Shown: piece by piece, positions 18,960 through 28,823 of the stretch
How positions within the stretch are numbered: the first letter of the stretch is position 1
Layout of the letters: each line of letters opens with the position of its first letter
NCBI RefSeq assembly: GCF_051201685.1
Contig: NZ_CP179213.1
Coordinates: 806,001-870,000 of the forward strand
DNA: 64,000 nt
Direction: 5' to 3'
DNA from: Luminiphilus sp051201685
GTDB taxonomy: Bacteria > Pseudomonadota > Gammaproteobacteria > Pseudomonadales > Halieaceae
Position numbers and translations under genes: made by a program
The notes under the pieces: model-generated
What the model was told of the DNA's origin: nothing
Database searches by the model: none
Seen by the model: the letters and a program-made list of their open reading frames with translations, nothing else

Positions 18960-20153
18960 ATGATTATCAAACCCCGAGTCCGCGGATTTTTGTGCATTAC
19001 AACGCACCCCGAAGGTTGTCGCGAAAACGTTAACCGCCAGATACGTCATGTGCAATCTCAGGGGGCAATAGAAGGGGGACCTAAACGGGTTTTGGTATTA
19101 GGTGCCTCAACCGGATACGGTCTTGCTTCTCGAATAACGGCGGCCTTTGGTGCTGGTGCATCTACTTTGGGCGTGTTTTTTGAAAAGCCCGGTACCGAGC
19201 GCAAGCCGGGCACCGCCGGTTGGTATAACGCAGCAGCCTTTCACAGCGCGGCAGACGAAGCCGGTCTTTATGCCAAAAGCATCAACGGCGATGCTTTCTC
19301 TGATGACGTGAAGGCTCGCGTTATTGACTTAATAAAAGAAGACTTGGGGGCGATTGATCTAGTGGTCTACAGCCTCGCAGCACCTCGTCGCACCCACCCC
19401 AAAACCGGCGTTGTTCACACATCGACGCTGAAGCCTATTGGTTCTGATACCGTGCAAAAAGGCGTCAATACCGATAAAGAAGAGATTCAGGAATACCACC
19501 TAGAAGCGGCTAATCAAGACGAAATTGATAACACTGTTGCCGTGATGGGCGGTGAAGATTGGCAGATGTGGATCGAAGCACTTGATGAAGCGGGTGTTCT
19601 CGCCGAGGGTGCAAAAACTACGGCCTATACCTATATCGGTGAAAAAATAACCTGGGATATTTATTGGCACGGCACCATTGGTGCGGCCAAAAAAGACCTC
19701 GATAAGCGCGTGGTTGATATTCGCGAGCGGCTTGCGGCCCATGGCGGTGACGCTCGGGTATCGGTTCTTAAGGCGGTGGTGACACAGGCTTCGGCGGCTA
19801 TTCCTGCTATGCCCATTTATCTAGCGATATTGTTCAAGGTGATGAAGGCCCGGGGAGAACACGAGGGTTGTATTGAGCAGGTGAATCGACTCTTTAGAGA
19901 TTCTCTTTACGGCACCGCGACAGGCCCTGATGTCGATGGACGATTGCGAGCTGACAACCTTGAGCTGAATCCAGAGGTGCAGGCTGAGGTAGCTGAAATT
20001 TGGGAGCAAATAAATACCGACAACCTCAAAACGTTGTCTGACTTTGATGGCTATCGTCAGGAGTTTCTGCAGTTGTTTGGTTTCGAAGTTGACGGTGTAG
20101 ATTACGATGCCGATGTCAATCCTGAGGTCCCGATAACGCAAGTGGTGGAATGA
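18960..20153 (+). CDS. fabV: FabV-type enoyl-ACP/trans-2-enoyl-CoA reductase
   Basis: This 397-residue protein starts with MIIKPRVRGFLCITTHPEGC and contains a nucleotide-binding segment (KRVLVLGASTGYGLASRI) and a Tyr-x8-Lys catalytic pair in YTYIGEKITW. These features and the length are diagnostic of FabV, an NADH-dependent reductase for the last step of fatty-acid elongation that is resistant to triclosan. The start has a Shine-Dalgarno (CGGAG). Its stop is directly followed by the GTG of the next gene, so the two are coupled. Confidence 0.95.
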   Translation: MIIKPRVRGFLCITTHPEGCRENVNRQIRHVQSQGAIEGGPKRVLVLGASTGYGLASRITAAFGAGASTLGVFFEKPGTERKPGTAGWYNAAAFHSAADEAGLYAKSINGDAFSDDVKARVIDLIKEDLGAIDLVVYSLAAPRRTHPKTGVVHTSTLKPIGSDTVQKGVNTDKEEIQEYHLEAANQDEIDNTVAVMGGEDWQMWIEALDEAGVLAEGAKTTAYTYIGEKITWDIYWHGTIGAAKKDLDKRVVDIRERLAAHGGDARVSVLKAVVTQASAAIPAMPIYLAILFKVMKARGEHEGCIEQVNRLFRDSLYGTATGPDVDGRLRADNLELNPEVQAEVAEIWEQINTDNLKTLSDFDGYRQEFLQLFGFEVDGVDYDADVNPEVPITQVVE

Positions 20154-20987
20154 GTGTTGACCCCCGGTGTCGTTCATACCTTATCCGACCGCGTTCGACG
20201 GTTGGTAGCGCCGAATCCAGGGCCAATGACGGGCCCGGGAACCAATACGTATCTCATCGGTAGCGGCAACAATGTGGCTATCTTAGATCCGGGTCCGGCC
20301 ATTGATTCGCACATAGAGGCTATCGTTGATGCTTGCGCTGGCAAGGCGTCCCAAGTGGTGTGCACTCACACGCATCCTGATCACTCACCAGCGGCAGCGA
20401 TTTTGGCCCAACGGCTGAACGTTCCAATGATTGGTGCAGTGACTGCCGACGACCGCCACCAAGATTTAACGTTTCAGCCCGACATTGACCTTAGTGATGC
20501 CGATTTGATCGAAGGTGATGGCTGGACGTTATGCGCGATTGCTACGCCGGGGCATGTCGACAACCATTACTGTTACCTGCTTCAGGAAGAGGGCTTGGTA
20601 TTTGCAGGTGACCACATTATGAATGGCTCGACCGTTGTCATTGTGCCCCCCGGGGGCAGTATGCAGGCTTACATTGCGTCGCTGCGAAAATTACTGGACT
20701 ACGATGTCACAGCGGTAGCTCCTGGGCACGGAGAAATTATTCCAGATTGTCGGGGTGAAGTGGAAAAGTTAGTACGGCATCGGTTAATGCGGGAACACAA
20801 GGTGATGTCGGGGTTACGCAAAGTTGGTCCTGCAAATCTTGATACTCTGGTAGTGGTGGTTTACGACGATGTCGATCCGGCACTGCACGAGTGGGCAAAG
20901 CTGTCGATGCTGGCTCACCTCATTAAACTACAAAGTGAGGGAAGTGCTGCTGTGCAGCGGGACATCTGGCAAGCTGTAGGTAGCTGA
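20154..20987 (+). CDS. Metallo-beta-lactamase-fold hydrolase, LACTB2-like
   Basis: This 277-residue protein has the metal motif THTHPDHSPAA (HxHxDH), a second His in TPGHVDNHYCYL, the metal Asp in FAGDHIMNGS and a late His in APGHGEII. The LACTB2-like group includes RNases and thioesterase-like hydrolases, so the substrate cannot be assigned. A GTG start immediately follows the fabV stop, suggesting coupling; a role in acyl-thioester hydrolysis is possible but unproven. No signal peptide is seen, so it is cytoplasmic. Confidence 0.85.
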   Translation: MLTPGVVHTLSDRVRRLVAPNPGPMTGPGTNTYLIGSGNNVAILDPGPAIDSHIEAIVDACAGKASQVVCTHTHPDHSPAAAILAQRLNVPMIGAVTADDRHQDLTFQPDIDLSDADLIEGDGWTLCAIATPGHVDNHYCYLLQEEGLVFAGDHIMNGSTVVIVPPGGSMQAYIASLRKLLDYDVTAVAPGHGEIIPDCRGEVEKLVRHRLMREHKVMSGLRKVGPANLDTLVVVVYDDVDPALHEWAKLSMLAHLIKLQSEGSAAVQRDIWQAVGS

Positions 20988-21225
20988 TAATCTGTAAATA
21001 GCGACAGTTTTTTGGTGGCGCTAAAAGATGGCTGCAAAAGTAGTATTTGCTGACCGCTTTTGGGTAGCATTGGGGCCAGCAAATTTAAATCTGTGGCGTT
21101 AGGTGGTATTTCCCCTCAAGGGTTTTCAATCGGCAACGCTCTGGCAATTTTTCTGAGAGCGGCTTTGGCCCGGTCTCGCACTCATTTTTGATAACAGTAA
21201 AGCAACCAATAAAAAGGAAAAAGTT

Positions 21226-22857
21226 ATGCAAGGTCTGATGATGGACGTCCCACTTACAATCACTTCCATTATTCAGCACGCTGAAAGTGTCAACGGACAT
21301 AAGGAAATTGTGTCTGTGACCCGGGACAACCCAAGACATCGTTACACCTACAAGGATGCGTTCTCTCGCAGTCGCCAGTTGGCTAACGTTATTGCAGGCT
21401 GGGGGCTATCGCAGGGCGATCGCATTGCCACGCTTGCATGGAACGATTATCGGCACTTGGAGGCGTATTATGCAGCTGCCTGCTCGGGGTATGTCTGCCA
21501 TACGATTAACCCACGACTGTTCCCCGAGCAAATCGTTTACATTATCAATCACGCCGACGATCAGTTTGTGTTTGTCGACCCCGACTTTTGGCCGCTGATT
21601 GAGCAAGTGGCCGGTGAGTGCAGCAATGTTAAGGGTTGGGTAGTTATGGCGACTCCAGAAAACATGCCCGAAACTCAGCTCGCTAACGTGTATTGCTATG
21701 AAACACTGCTCGAGGGGCAATCTGATCAGTTTTTATGGCCAGAGCTGGATGAAAACGCCGCCTGCGCGCTTTGCTACACCTCTGGCACAACGGGAAACCC
21801 CAAAGGTGTTCTCTACAGTCATCGTTCGACAGTCTTACACACCTATGCGACCTTAATGCCAGACGCTCTAGGTATGTCGGGGGGCGACGTGGTGATGCCA
21901 ATCGTGCCGATGTTCCACGTCAATGCTTGGGGCAATCCCTACGCCTGCCCCGTTGCGGGCTGCAAGATGGTGATGCCCGGTAACAAAATGGGTGATGGCG
22001 CCACGCTGGCAGCGCTGATTCATGAGGAGGGGGTCACGATGTCGGCGGGTGTGCCGACGGTTTGGCTTAACTTACTCAACCACCTGCGTAGCGAAGGTTT
22101 GCGCGTTGATACCCTGAAGCAAATTGTGGTCGGTGGCTCCGCATGTCCACTTTCAATCATGGAAGAGTTTGATACCTATGGCGTGGATACACGTCACGCG
22201 TGGGGTATGACCGAGATGAGCCCCTTGGGTACCGCCAACGCCGCAGGAGCCCACCGCGACCTTCATACAGATGAGGAATTCACGCGGCTACGAATGACTG
22301 TGGGTACACCGATTTGGGGTGTTGAAGTCAAAATCACTGACGATGACAATAAAACGCTGCCTCGAGATGGCGTGGCGTTTGGTGCACTTAAGGTACGAGG
22401 CCCCTGGATCTGTTCCAGCTATTATAAGCTGGAGGGGTCAGAGGCTCATGCGGAACCCGGTTGGTTTGAAACGGGAGATGTTGCCACTATTAGCCCAGAG
22501 GGCTACGTTGCTATTACTGACCGGACCAAAGACGTCATCAAGTCAGGTGGTGAGTGGATTTCGTCGATTGAGGTGGAGAATTGCGCGACGGGACACCCTC
22601 AGGTCGCCGAGGCTGCCGTCATTGGTCGAATGCATCCTAAGTGGGGCGAGCGACCGTTGCTGATTGTGGTGCGTAACGCCGAGGGCGCTGATCTCCAGCC
22701 CGACGCATTGAAGAGCTTTCTCGATGGTAAGATTGCTAAATGGTGGATACCCGATGATGTTCAGTTCATCGAGGATATGCCCCACACGGCGACGGGTAAA
22801 ATTCAAAAAACGACTCTTCGAGATATTTTTGCCGACTATCAATTCCCCGACGCATAG
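21226..22857 (+). CDS. alkK: Medium-chain acyl-CoA synthetase, AlkK-like
   Basis: This 543-residue AMP-forming ligase activates fatty acids with ATP and CoA. It contains the P-loop-like signature LCYTSGTTGNPKGVLYSHRS, the HAWGMTEMSP motif, the ETGDVATI segment and the C-terminal Lys region GKIQKTTLRD. Sequence similarity I recognise from memory is to AlkK of the Pseudomonas alkane-degradation cluster, for example the shared ICHTINPRLF-type and VPMFHVNAWG segments. The start has a Shine-Dalgarno (AAGGAAAA). A 238-bp gap precedes it, with no assignable operator. No alkane hydroxylase is nearby, so a general fatty-acid role is more likely. Confidence 0.88.
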   Translation: MQGLMMDVPLTITSIIQHAESVNGHKEIVSVTRDNPRHRYTYKDAFSRSRQLANVIAGWGLSQGDRIATLAWNDYRHLEAYYAAACSGYVCHTINPRLFPEQIVYIINHADDQFVFVDPDFWPLIEQVAGECSNVKGWVVMATPENMPETQLANVYCYETLLEGQSDQFLWPELDENAACALCYTSGTTGNPKGVLYSHRSTVLHTYATLMPDALGMSGGDVVMPIVPMFHVNAWGNPYACPVAGCKMVMPGNKMGDGATLAALIHEEGVTMSAGVPTVWLNLLNHLRSEGLRVDTLKQIVVGGSACPLSIMEEFDTYGVDTRHAWGMTEMSPLGTANAAGAHRDLHTDEEFTRLRMTVGTPIWGVEVKITDDDNKTLPRDGVAFGALKVRGPWICSSYYKLEGSEAHAEPGWFETGDVATISPEGYVAITDRTKDVIKSGGEWISSIEVENCATGHPQVAEAAVIGRMHPKWGERPLLIVVRNAEGADLQPDALKSFLDGKIAKWWIPDDVQFIEDMPHTATGKIQKTTLRDIFADYQFPDA

Positions 22858-23133
22858 AGCCTCCCTCGTCTATTAAGTGACCTGTCTGCGGCTGTGCTGG
22901 CATATCCATACCAAATGTACCTCGCGGATAGGTTCTGAGTTGCCTGCGAGCTTTTGGCGCCCCAAGTGTGATGCCGGTCAAGGTGGCGAGTCACCGCGCC
23001 GGCCGGGATCTTGCATAGTGGTATTATTTGGGGAAAGGGATATATAGGCGACGCCTAAACGTTACTATTAGTGGTTGCAGTAAACTGTGCAGCGCCTGCG
23101 TTAACGGCAGGTGCTCACTAAATCGGGGTTTCA

Positions 23134-24882
23134 ATGAAAAAGATCGGTGAGATACTCATTGAGGCAGGTAAGGTATCGGAACGCGATATCGATCGTGCTT
23201 TGCTGGCTCAGCGGGAAATGGGCGAGCGAATCGGACAGGTGCTCATTAAACTTGGCCTGGTGTCTGAGCTGGATATGATTCAGGCCTTATCTCAGCAGCT
23301 GGATATTCCTGTGCTGTTGGGACCAGATTATCCTGATGAGCCGGTCAGCCTACCCGAAATTCCAGAAATCTTTTTGTTGTCTAACGGTGTCGTGCCCGTG
23401 AAGCGCACCGATGATTCGGTGGTCTTTGCCGCTTCAGTACCTCAAGACAGCTATCTCAAAAAAGCGTTGGCTATGTCTTTGGACAAAGGGGTCAGCGTGG
23501 TATTTGGCCTCGAGACAGATATTGCCAAAGCTCTGGAAGCTCGTGATCAGTCAAGCGCTGACGCTGAAGACGATGATTTTGGAGATCGCTTTTCGGGCCA
23601 GAGCGATGACGAGTTTATTGAGCACCTGAAAGATCTTGCCAGTGAGGCGCCCGTCATTCGCTTGGTGAATCAGATCATTCATCGTGCCGTGGATATTTCT
23701 GCATCAGATATTCACATTGAGCCCTTTGAGGAGGGCCTCCAACTGCGGTATCGCGTAGACGGCGTGCTGCAGGAACAGCCTGATCCTCCCGGAGCCAATC
23801 TTGCGCCTGCGATTGCGTCACGCATAAAACTGCTGTCTGGAATGAACATTGCTGAGCGACGCTTGCCCCAAGATGGTCGCATCATGACGCGAGTAAAAGG
23901 CCACGAGCTAGACTTGCGGGTGTCCACTATTCCGACGGTTCACGGCGAGAGCATCGTCATGCGGGTACTCGATCGGGAAAGTATTCGTCTCAGCCTCTCT
24001 GATATGGGGTTCTCTGACGATACTCTTGCAAGGTATCAAACCCTATTGGCCAAACCTCATGGGGTACTGCTCGTCACTGGGCCTACCGGTTCGGGTAAAA
24101 CAACTACGCTTTATGCGTCCTTAGCATCCCTCGACTCTGAGCGGCTAAAAATTATTACTGTGGAAGATCCCGTTGAGTATCAGTTAGAGGGGGTCAATCA
24201 AATTCAGGTGCAGGCTCAGATTGAGCTTACCTTTGCGCGCTCACTGCGTTCTATTTTGCGTCAGGATCCCGACATCATCATGATTGGCGAGATGCGCGAT
24301 ACCGAGACGGCCCAAATCGGTGTGCAATCGGCCCTAACGGGCCACTTAGTGCTGTCTACACTTCACACCAATACGGCGGCAGGTGCGATTACGCGACTCG
24401 AAGATATGGGTGTTGAGCGGTACCTAATTACTTCATCGGTAAACGGCGTATTAGCCCAACGGCTTGTTCGAACGCTGTGCTCCAGCTGCAAGGAATCGGT
24501 AGAGCTTTCTGAGGTCGCCATCCGCAAATACAATCTTCAGCGATTTCTCTCAGATGGGCAGCAAACAGTTTTTCAGGCCAAAGGCTGCGACCAGTGTGGT
24601 CACACCGGCTATGTTGGCCGGACGTCAATTCATGAGCTCTTTTTGCTGGATGAGGAGATGCATCGGGTCATTATGGAGGGTGCCGATGCCACTATTTTGC
24701 ATAGCGCCGCGCGTCGCCAGGGCATGATCACGCTTTACGAAGACGGTCTGCGAAAGGTGGTGCAGGGTCAGACCTCATTGGAAGAGGTTATGCGGGTCAC
24801 CCAAGACCAAAGCGGTGATGATGACGCCTTAGATTCTGTGCCAATCATCAAAGCTTCACGTACTGAGAACGCCATCGCCTAA
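23134..24882 (+). CDS. gspE: Type II secretion ATPase GspE
   Basis: This 582-residue traffic ATPase powers pseudopilus assembly. It has an N1E-like domain, Walker A GPTGSGKTT at 316-324, the Asp box (IITVEDPVEYQ), the Walker B/His segment (LRQDPDIIMIGEMRDTE, STLHTN), and a zinc site with Cys449, 452, 485 and 488 in two CxxC pairs. The 275-bp gap before it probably contains the promoter of the secretion operon. Its stop overlaps the gspF start (TAATG). Confidence 0.96.
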   Translation: MKKIGEILIEAGKVSERDIDRALLAQREMGERIGQVLIKLGLVSELDMIQALSQQLDIPVLLGPDYPDEPVSLPEIPEIFLLSNGVVPVKRTDDSVVFAASVPQDSYLKKALAMSLDKGVSVVFGLETDIAKALEARDQSSADAEDDDFGDRFSGQSDDEFIEHLKDLASEAPVIRLVNQIIHRAVDISASDIHIEPFEEGLQLRYRVDGVLQEQPDPPGANLAPAIASRIKLLSGMNIAERRLPQDGRIMTRVKGHELDLRVSTIPTVHGESIVMRVLDRESIRLSLSDMGFSDDTLARYQTLLAKPHGVLLVTGPTGSGKTTTLYASLASLDSERLKIITVEDPVEYQLEGVNQIQVQAQIELTFARSLRSILRQDPDIIMIGEMRDTETAQIGVQSALTGHLVLSTLHTNTAAGAITRLEDMGVERYLITSSVNGVLAQRLVRTLCSSCKESVELSEVAIRKYNLQRFLSDGQQTVFQAKGCDQCGHTGYVGRTSIHELFLLDEEMHRVIMEGADATILHSAARRQGMITLYEDGLRKVVQGQTSLEEVMRVTQDQSGDDDALDSVPIIKASRTENAIA

Positions 24883-26072
24883 TGCCAGCTTTTACCTTCA
24901 AAGCGGTGGGCCGTGACGGTAAAGCTCAGCAGGGTGTTATTGAGGCAGACGCCCTCGATCTTGCGACCCGTCAGCTGCGTGCCCGAGGTCTAACACCGCT
25001 AAAAATTGTAGAGGGGGATGACGAAGCCGACACCAAACCTCCCACTCGGCAAGAAGTTTTGTCTATGACTACCGAGCTGTCGGTGCTGCTAAGAGCGGGT
25101 TTGCCTCTCGACAGAGCCCTAAAAGTGCTCATCGACATGGACGGGCAGCCGCGCATGCGAGCGGTGCTCGCCGATTTGTTAAAGGCGGTCAAAGGCGGAA
25201 AGTCGTTGTCGTTAGCACTGCAGCCCTACGACGAAATCTTCGGTCCGTTTTATCTCAGCATGGTTAGAGCAGGAGAGGCAAGTGGGCAGCTCTCAGCGGT
25301 GCTTGAGCGTCTTGTGGAGCACTTGGAAAGTGCCAAAGCCACTCGAGACTCTATTGTTTCGGCGCTTATTTACCCGGCAATTCTATTGGTTGTGGCGGTG
25401 ATTTCAGTGGTGGTCATGCTGGGATTTGTCGTGCCGCAGTTTGAAACGTTATTTAACGACATGGGCGATGCTTTGCCCGGCATGACTAAGGCGGTTATTG
25501 CTGCGGCGGAATTCATCAAAGCCTGGGGCTTATTGGTTGGGGTGCTGGGTGCTGTGCTGGTGTTGGTGGTGCAGCGCTGGGCGGTGTCTCCCACAGGCAA
25601 AAGCGCCATCGATGGACGCCTTTTGTCGCTGCCCATAGCAGGGACTATTGCCTTCGAATATGAGATGGCCAAATTTGCTCGTACCGTGGGTACGCTATTG
25701 GGCAACGGGGTTTCGCTCTTAAAGGCTATTCAAATAGCGATTGATACGGTGGGCAATGTGCCGCTTAAAGAAGGCCTTAACGTTTTGCCTGCTGCCGTTA
25801 AAGCCGGTAAGCGTATGTCTGTGGCACTCGACGAAACTGAAATGTTTACGCCCATGGTGATTCAGATGACCCGGGTTGGTGAGGAATCGGGACGGCTTGA
25901 CGACATGATGCTGGAGCTCGCCTCCGTGTTTGAAGATCACGTGGCGTCGGGTGTGAAGCGCCTGCTGACCTTACTCGAGCCGCTATTGATTTTAACAATG
26001 GGCGCCATTATTGCGGTCATTATCATCTCAATTTTGATGGGTATCTTGTCTGTGAACGATCTCGCTATTTAA
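24882..26072 (+). CDS. gspF: Type II secretion inner-membrane protein GspF
   Basis: This 396-residue protein has two cytoplasmic T2SSF domains (about 60-180 and 265-385), each followed by hydrophobic segments. The first group contains ILLVVAVISVVVMLGFVVPQF and the last is near the C terminus (LLILTMGAIIAVIIISILMG). GspF is the platform that GspE acts on. The ATG overlaps the gspE stop. Confidence 0.95.
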   Translation: MPAFTFKAVGRDGKAQQGVIEADALDLATRQLRARGLTPLKIVEGDDEADTKPPTRQEVLSMTTELSVLLRAGLPLDRALKVLIDMDGQPRMRAVLADLLKAVKGGKSLSLALQPYDEIFGPFYLSMVRAGEASGQLSAVLERLVEHLESAKATRDSIVSALIYPAILLVVAVISVVVMLGFVVPQFETLFNDMGDALPGMTKAVIAAAEFIKAWGLLVGVLGAVLVLVVQRWAVSPTGKSAIDGRLLSLPIAGTIAFEYEMAKFARTVGTLLGNGVSLLKAIQIAIDTVGNVPLKEGLNVLPAAVKAGKRMSVALDETEMFTPMVIQMTRVGEESGRLDDMMLELASVFEDHVASGVKRLLTLLEPLLILTMGAIIAVIIISILMGILSVNDLAI

Positions 26073-26116
26073 CGACAAGCGTTTGAGACTGGGGTTTGCA
26101 AAACAGAGGAATAACA

Positions 26117-26545
26117 ATGTATAGAAAACGCAATCAACGTCAGCGTGGTTTTACCCTGATGGAGCTTTTGGTCGTTCTGGCAATATTAGGTTTGTTAGTG
26201 AGCTTAGTCGGACCTCAGGTTTTAAATCAGCTAGGTGGAGCGAAATCTAAAACAGCGAAAATTCAAATTCGCGATCTCGAGCAAGCGCTAGAAATGTACA
26301 AGCTTGATGTGGGCCGGTTTCCCTCGACCAACGAAGGGATGGAGGCACTGGTTAAAAAGCCCGGTGATGCCACGGGCTGGAACGGACCGTATTTGAAAGG
26401 TGGTAAGGTGCCTAAGGATCCCTGGAAGCGCGAGTACAACTATAAGTACCCGGGACAGAATGCTGAGCTCGATATTTTTAGTTACGGGCTAAATGGGTCT
26501 CCGGGTGGTGATGGTGAGGACGCTGACGTCAACAACTGGGATTAA
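26117..26545 (+). CDS. gspG: Major pseudopilin GspG
   Basis: About 142 residues. The prepilin site is QRG|FTLMELLVVLAILGLL with Glu at +5. The C-terminal part (PFPSTNEGMEALVKKP, GWNGPYLKG, PKDPWKREYNYKYPG, DIFSYGLNG) is typical of GspG and includes its calcium-binding region. It forms the body of the pseudopilus. The start at 26117 has a Shine-Dalgarno (AGAGGA) and gives a short leader of about 11 residues; an upstream ATG at 26096 lacks this. Confidence 0.95.
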   Translation: MYRKRNQRQRGFTLMELLVVLAILGLLVSLVGPQVLNQLGGAKSKTAKIQIRDLEQALEMYKLDVGRFPSTNEGMEALVKKPGDATGWNGPYLKGGKVPKDPWKREYNYKYPGQNAELDIFSYGLNGSPGGDGEDADVNNWD

Positions 26546-26987
26546 ATCTCGCGGCTTTACGCTGGTTGAGATCGTTGCAGCCCTCACGGTTGTTGGGCTG
26601 GTTTTGGCGGTTGCTGTGCCCCAGTCCATACGCTTTTATGAGTCGGTGCAGTTTCGCGCAGCCGTGCGCGAAACAATAACCTTACTCAATTCTGCCCGCT
26701 ACGCGGCGGTGGCTAGCGGAGTGCAGCAGGACGTGGTGATCTCACCTAGGGAAGGGCTTATTCAATTTGCCGAGGCGCAAGTTGATTTCGACAGTGATGT
26801 CGACATAGCTGCCCATTCGGCGAAAGAAGTGAATCGTAATGGCCTCGGAATTATTCGTTTTTATCACGACGGCGGGGCTAGCGGCGGTGGTATCGACATC
26901 GCTCGAGATGGCGGCTACACCGTGAAAATTGCCGTCGATTGGCTGGTTGGCCGAGTCGACGTCGACTTTGGGCGCGAAGATGATTAA
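26511..26987 (+). CDS. gspH: Minor pseudopilin GspH
   Basis: About 158 residues with prepilin site SRG|FTLVEIVAALTVVGLVLAV and the GspH/FimT-type body (MRFAREAVRETI-like LNSARYAAVASGV). GspH joins the pseudopilus shaft to the tip. The start is uncertain: ATG 26511 gives a short leader and overlaps gspG by 35 bp, while 26493 would be longer. It overlaps gspI at its 3' end. Confidence 0.85.
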   Translation: MVRTLTSTTGIKSRGFTLVEIVAALTVVGLVLAVAVPQSIRFYESVQFRAAVRETITLLNSARYAAVASGVQQDVVISPREGLIQFAEAQVDFDSDVDIAAHSAKEVNRNGLGIIRFYHDGGASGGGIDIARDGGYTVKIAVDWLVGRVDVDFGREDD

Positions 26988-27384
26988 TAACCGTCGCAAG
27001 CAAAAGGGTTTTTCCCTGTTGGAGGCGATGGTTGCCATCTCAATTTTGGGTATTGCCCTCGGTGGCCTGTACAGCGCTGCGTCGGGTGCTACCCGTAATG
27101 TTCGTGCCGATGAGCGCTATGCCTTTGCCGTCGAGTTAGGCCGTTCATTATTGGCCGATAACGTTCAGGTACCCAAGTCAGGTATTAGCGATAACGGCGT
27201 CACCGCCGGGGGCTTCAAGTGGTCTGTCGCTACTCGCCCGGCCCCCCTAGGACGCTCGGGGCTCGATGAAGGGGCTCTGCAGGAGATTGAGATCATTGTC
27301 AGTTGGGCAGACGGATTGCGCGATCGTCGCATTCGACTGGACTCAGTAGTTGAAGGGCTGCCCTCCGATGAGCCGCGGTTGTGA
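26980..27384 (+). CDS. gspI: Minor pseudopilin GspI
   Basis: About 134 residues with leader MINNRRKQKG|FSLLEAMVAISILGIALGGL and Glu at +5. GspI, GspJ and GspK form the pseudopilus tip. The ATG lies inside the end of gspH (8-nt overlap) and its stop overlaps the gspJ start (TGATG), so translation is coupled on both sides. Confidence 0.88.
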   Translation: MINNRRKQKGFSLLEAMVAISILGIALGGLYSAASGATRNVRADERYAFAVELGRSLLADNVQVPKSGISDNGVTAGGFKWSVATRPAPLGRSGLDEGALQEIEIIVSWADGLRDRRIRLDSVVEGLPSDEPRL

Positions 27385-27989
27385 TGCCGCAGTCTCGGGG
27401 TTTTACATTAATTGAAGTAATTGTGGCCCTAGGGATTCTTTCCCTGATCATGCTGGCCACGGTCAGCGGCTACCGAACTCTGGGTAATACCGCCAGCACC
27501 ATTGATCGCATGACCGATCGCACCGACGAGTTGCGCAGCGTGAGTGCGTTCCTTCGCGATGCGTTGGAGAACGCGGTCGTTGGAACGGAAAGTGGTGGCG
27601 GTGATGAAATGACCTTTGGCGGCTCGGCGAGCAGTGCGGGGCCTGTGGCGTTTTTTAAGGTGACTCAGGGGAGTCTGGAGTGGCGTGCCAAAATTTTATT
27701 TGGTGAGGCCTACGGTGGAAGCTACTTTCTTCGCTTGGCGAGGCAGCAGGACGAGCTGGTGCTGCAATGGCAGGAACCTGCCGGACAGTTTGAACCCGGC
27801 GTTTGGACAAATGCACCCTCAAGAACAGTGCTGGATAACCTTCAGAATTTTGAGGTCTGGACCCGAATGGATGCTCAGTCGAAGTGGGTTCAATCGAACA
27901 TTCAGGATGAGACCCCGGGTCATGTGAAATTAGTGATTAAGGCTAATGATCGATTTTGGCCAGAGCTCATAATGACGGTGCAGCGATGA
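27384..27989 (+). CDS. gspJ: Minor pseudopilin GspJ
   Basis: About 201 residues with leader MPQSRG|FTLIEVIVALGILSLIML. The body is larger than those of GspH and GspI, as expected for GspJ, with the WRAKILFGEAYGGSYF and LVLQWQEP segments. The ATG at 27384 overlaps the gspI stop; a GTG one codon earlier is possible. Confidence 0.9.
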   Translation: MPQSRGFTLIEVIVALGILSLIMLATVSGYRTLGNTASTIDRMTDRTDELRSVSAFLRDALENAVVGTESGGGDEMTFGGSASSAGPVAFFKVTQGSLEWRAKILFGEAYGGSYFLRLARQQDELVLQWQEPAGQFEPGVWTNAPSRTVLDNLQNFEVWTRMDAQSKWVQSNIQDETPGHVKLVIKANDRFWPELIMTVQR

Positions 27990-28819
27990 TCCCCCGCAAT
28001 AAAAATTGCCTGGGTCGCTCACCTGTGCAGCAGCGCGGCGTAGCACTAGGCATTGTCGTGTGGTTTATCGCGGGTATGGCGCTGTTGGTTTCGGGCATTA
28101 TTGCCGAGGCAAGAATTGATACGCGGATGGCGCAAATACACTACTTCAGGGCTCAGGCTGCCGCTGCTGGGGATGGTGCCATCAATTTAGCCTTGGCAGA
28201 GCAGGAGGGTATGCGAGCGAGCGGCCAACCCGGGGCTGATCGCCTGCAAAATTACCAGATTGGCCCAAGATCGGTGGAAGTGCGGATGATTCCGGCGGGT
28301 GTGTTCGTCAACATAAGCAGCGAAGACTTACAGGGGCTGCGATTGCTGTTTAACGAGGCTGCGTCTCAGGCTCAGCGGCAAGGTATTTTTTGGGAAGGAT
28401 CTCCCTCGGCCTTGGCAGCTGCCGTGATAGAATTTCGCGATGGCGTGGGTGGGCGAAGAGGCGGCACATTCCACAGTCCTGAAGACTTACTGAGAGTGCC
28501 GGGGGTGACCCGGGGTGTTTATGAGGCGGTGAGGAGTTACATCACAGTTGGTGATCTCGCTGGAGGATTTCAGGGCGATGACCAGACCGTGGAGTCAAGG
28601 CTAAATGAGCTTACAGCAGCAATGATAGGTGACGGTCCAACGGTGCGAGGGCCGACACAACATGCAGCAAAGTCTTTAAGGATAGATGCAATAGTGAAGA
28701 TTGGTGATAAAGAGTGGCTGCGTCGGCGTTGGGCGACCCTCGATGAGGGGGGTTACTCAATGCTGCCCTGGCGGTTTGTTCGCACCGAAGCTGCGCGTCC
28801 CGTTGTGAAGGGGGGCTGA
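27986..28819 (+). CDS. gspK: Minor pseudopilin GspK
   Basis: About 277 residues with leader ending QQRG|VALGIVVWFIAGMALLVSGII. As in other GspK proteins the +5 Glu is absent, which is expected for the tip subunit. A helical insertion domain (SPEDLLRVPGVTRGVYEAVRS) matches the GspK helix-hairpin region. At 277 residues it is shorter than typical GspK (about 320). The ATG overlaps the gspJ stop (ATGA). Confidence 0.9.
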   Translation: MIPRNKNCLGRSPVQQRGVALGIVVWFIAGMALLVSGIIAEARIDTRMAQIHYFRAQAAAAGDGAINLALAEQEGMRASGQPGADRLQNYQIGPRSVEVRMIPAGVFVNISSEDLQGLRLLFNEAASQAQRQGIFWEGSPSALAAAVIEFRDGVGGRRGGTFHSPEDLLRVPGVTRGVYEAVRSYITVGDLAGGFQGDDQTVESRLNELTAAMIGDGPTVRGPTQHAAKSLRIDAIVKIGDKEWLRRRWATLDEGGYSMLPWRFVRTEAARPVVKGG

Positions 28820-28823
28820 CTCC

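Noticed and set aside
22978..23110. GC-rich inverted repeats before gspE as terminator or riboswitch
   Set aside because: Stems are short or imperfect, with no T tract and no recognisable riboswitch core.
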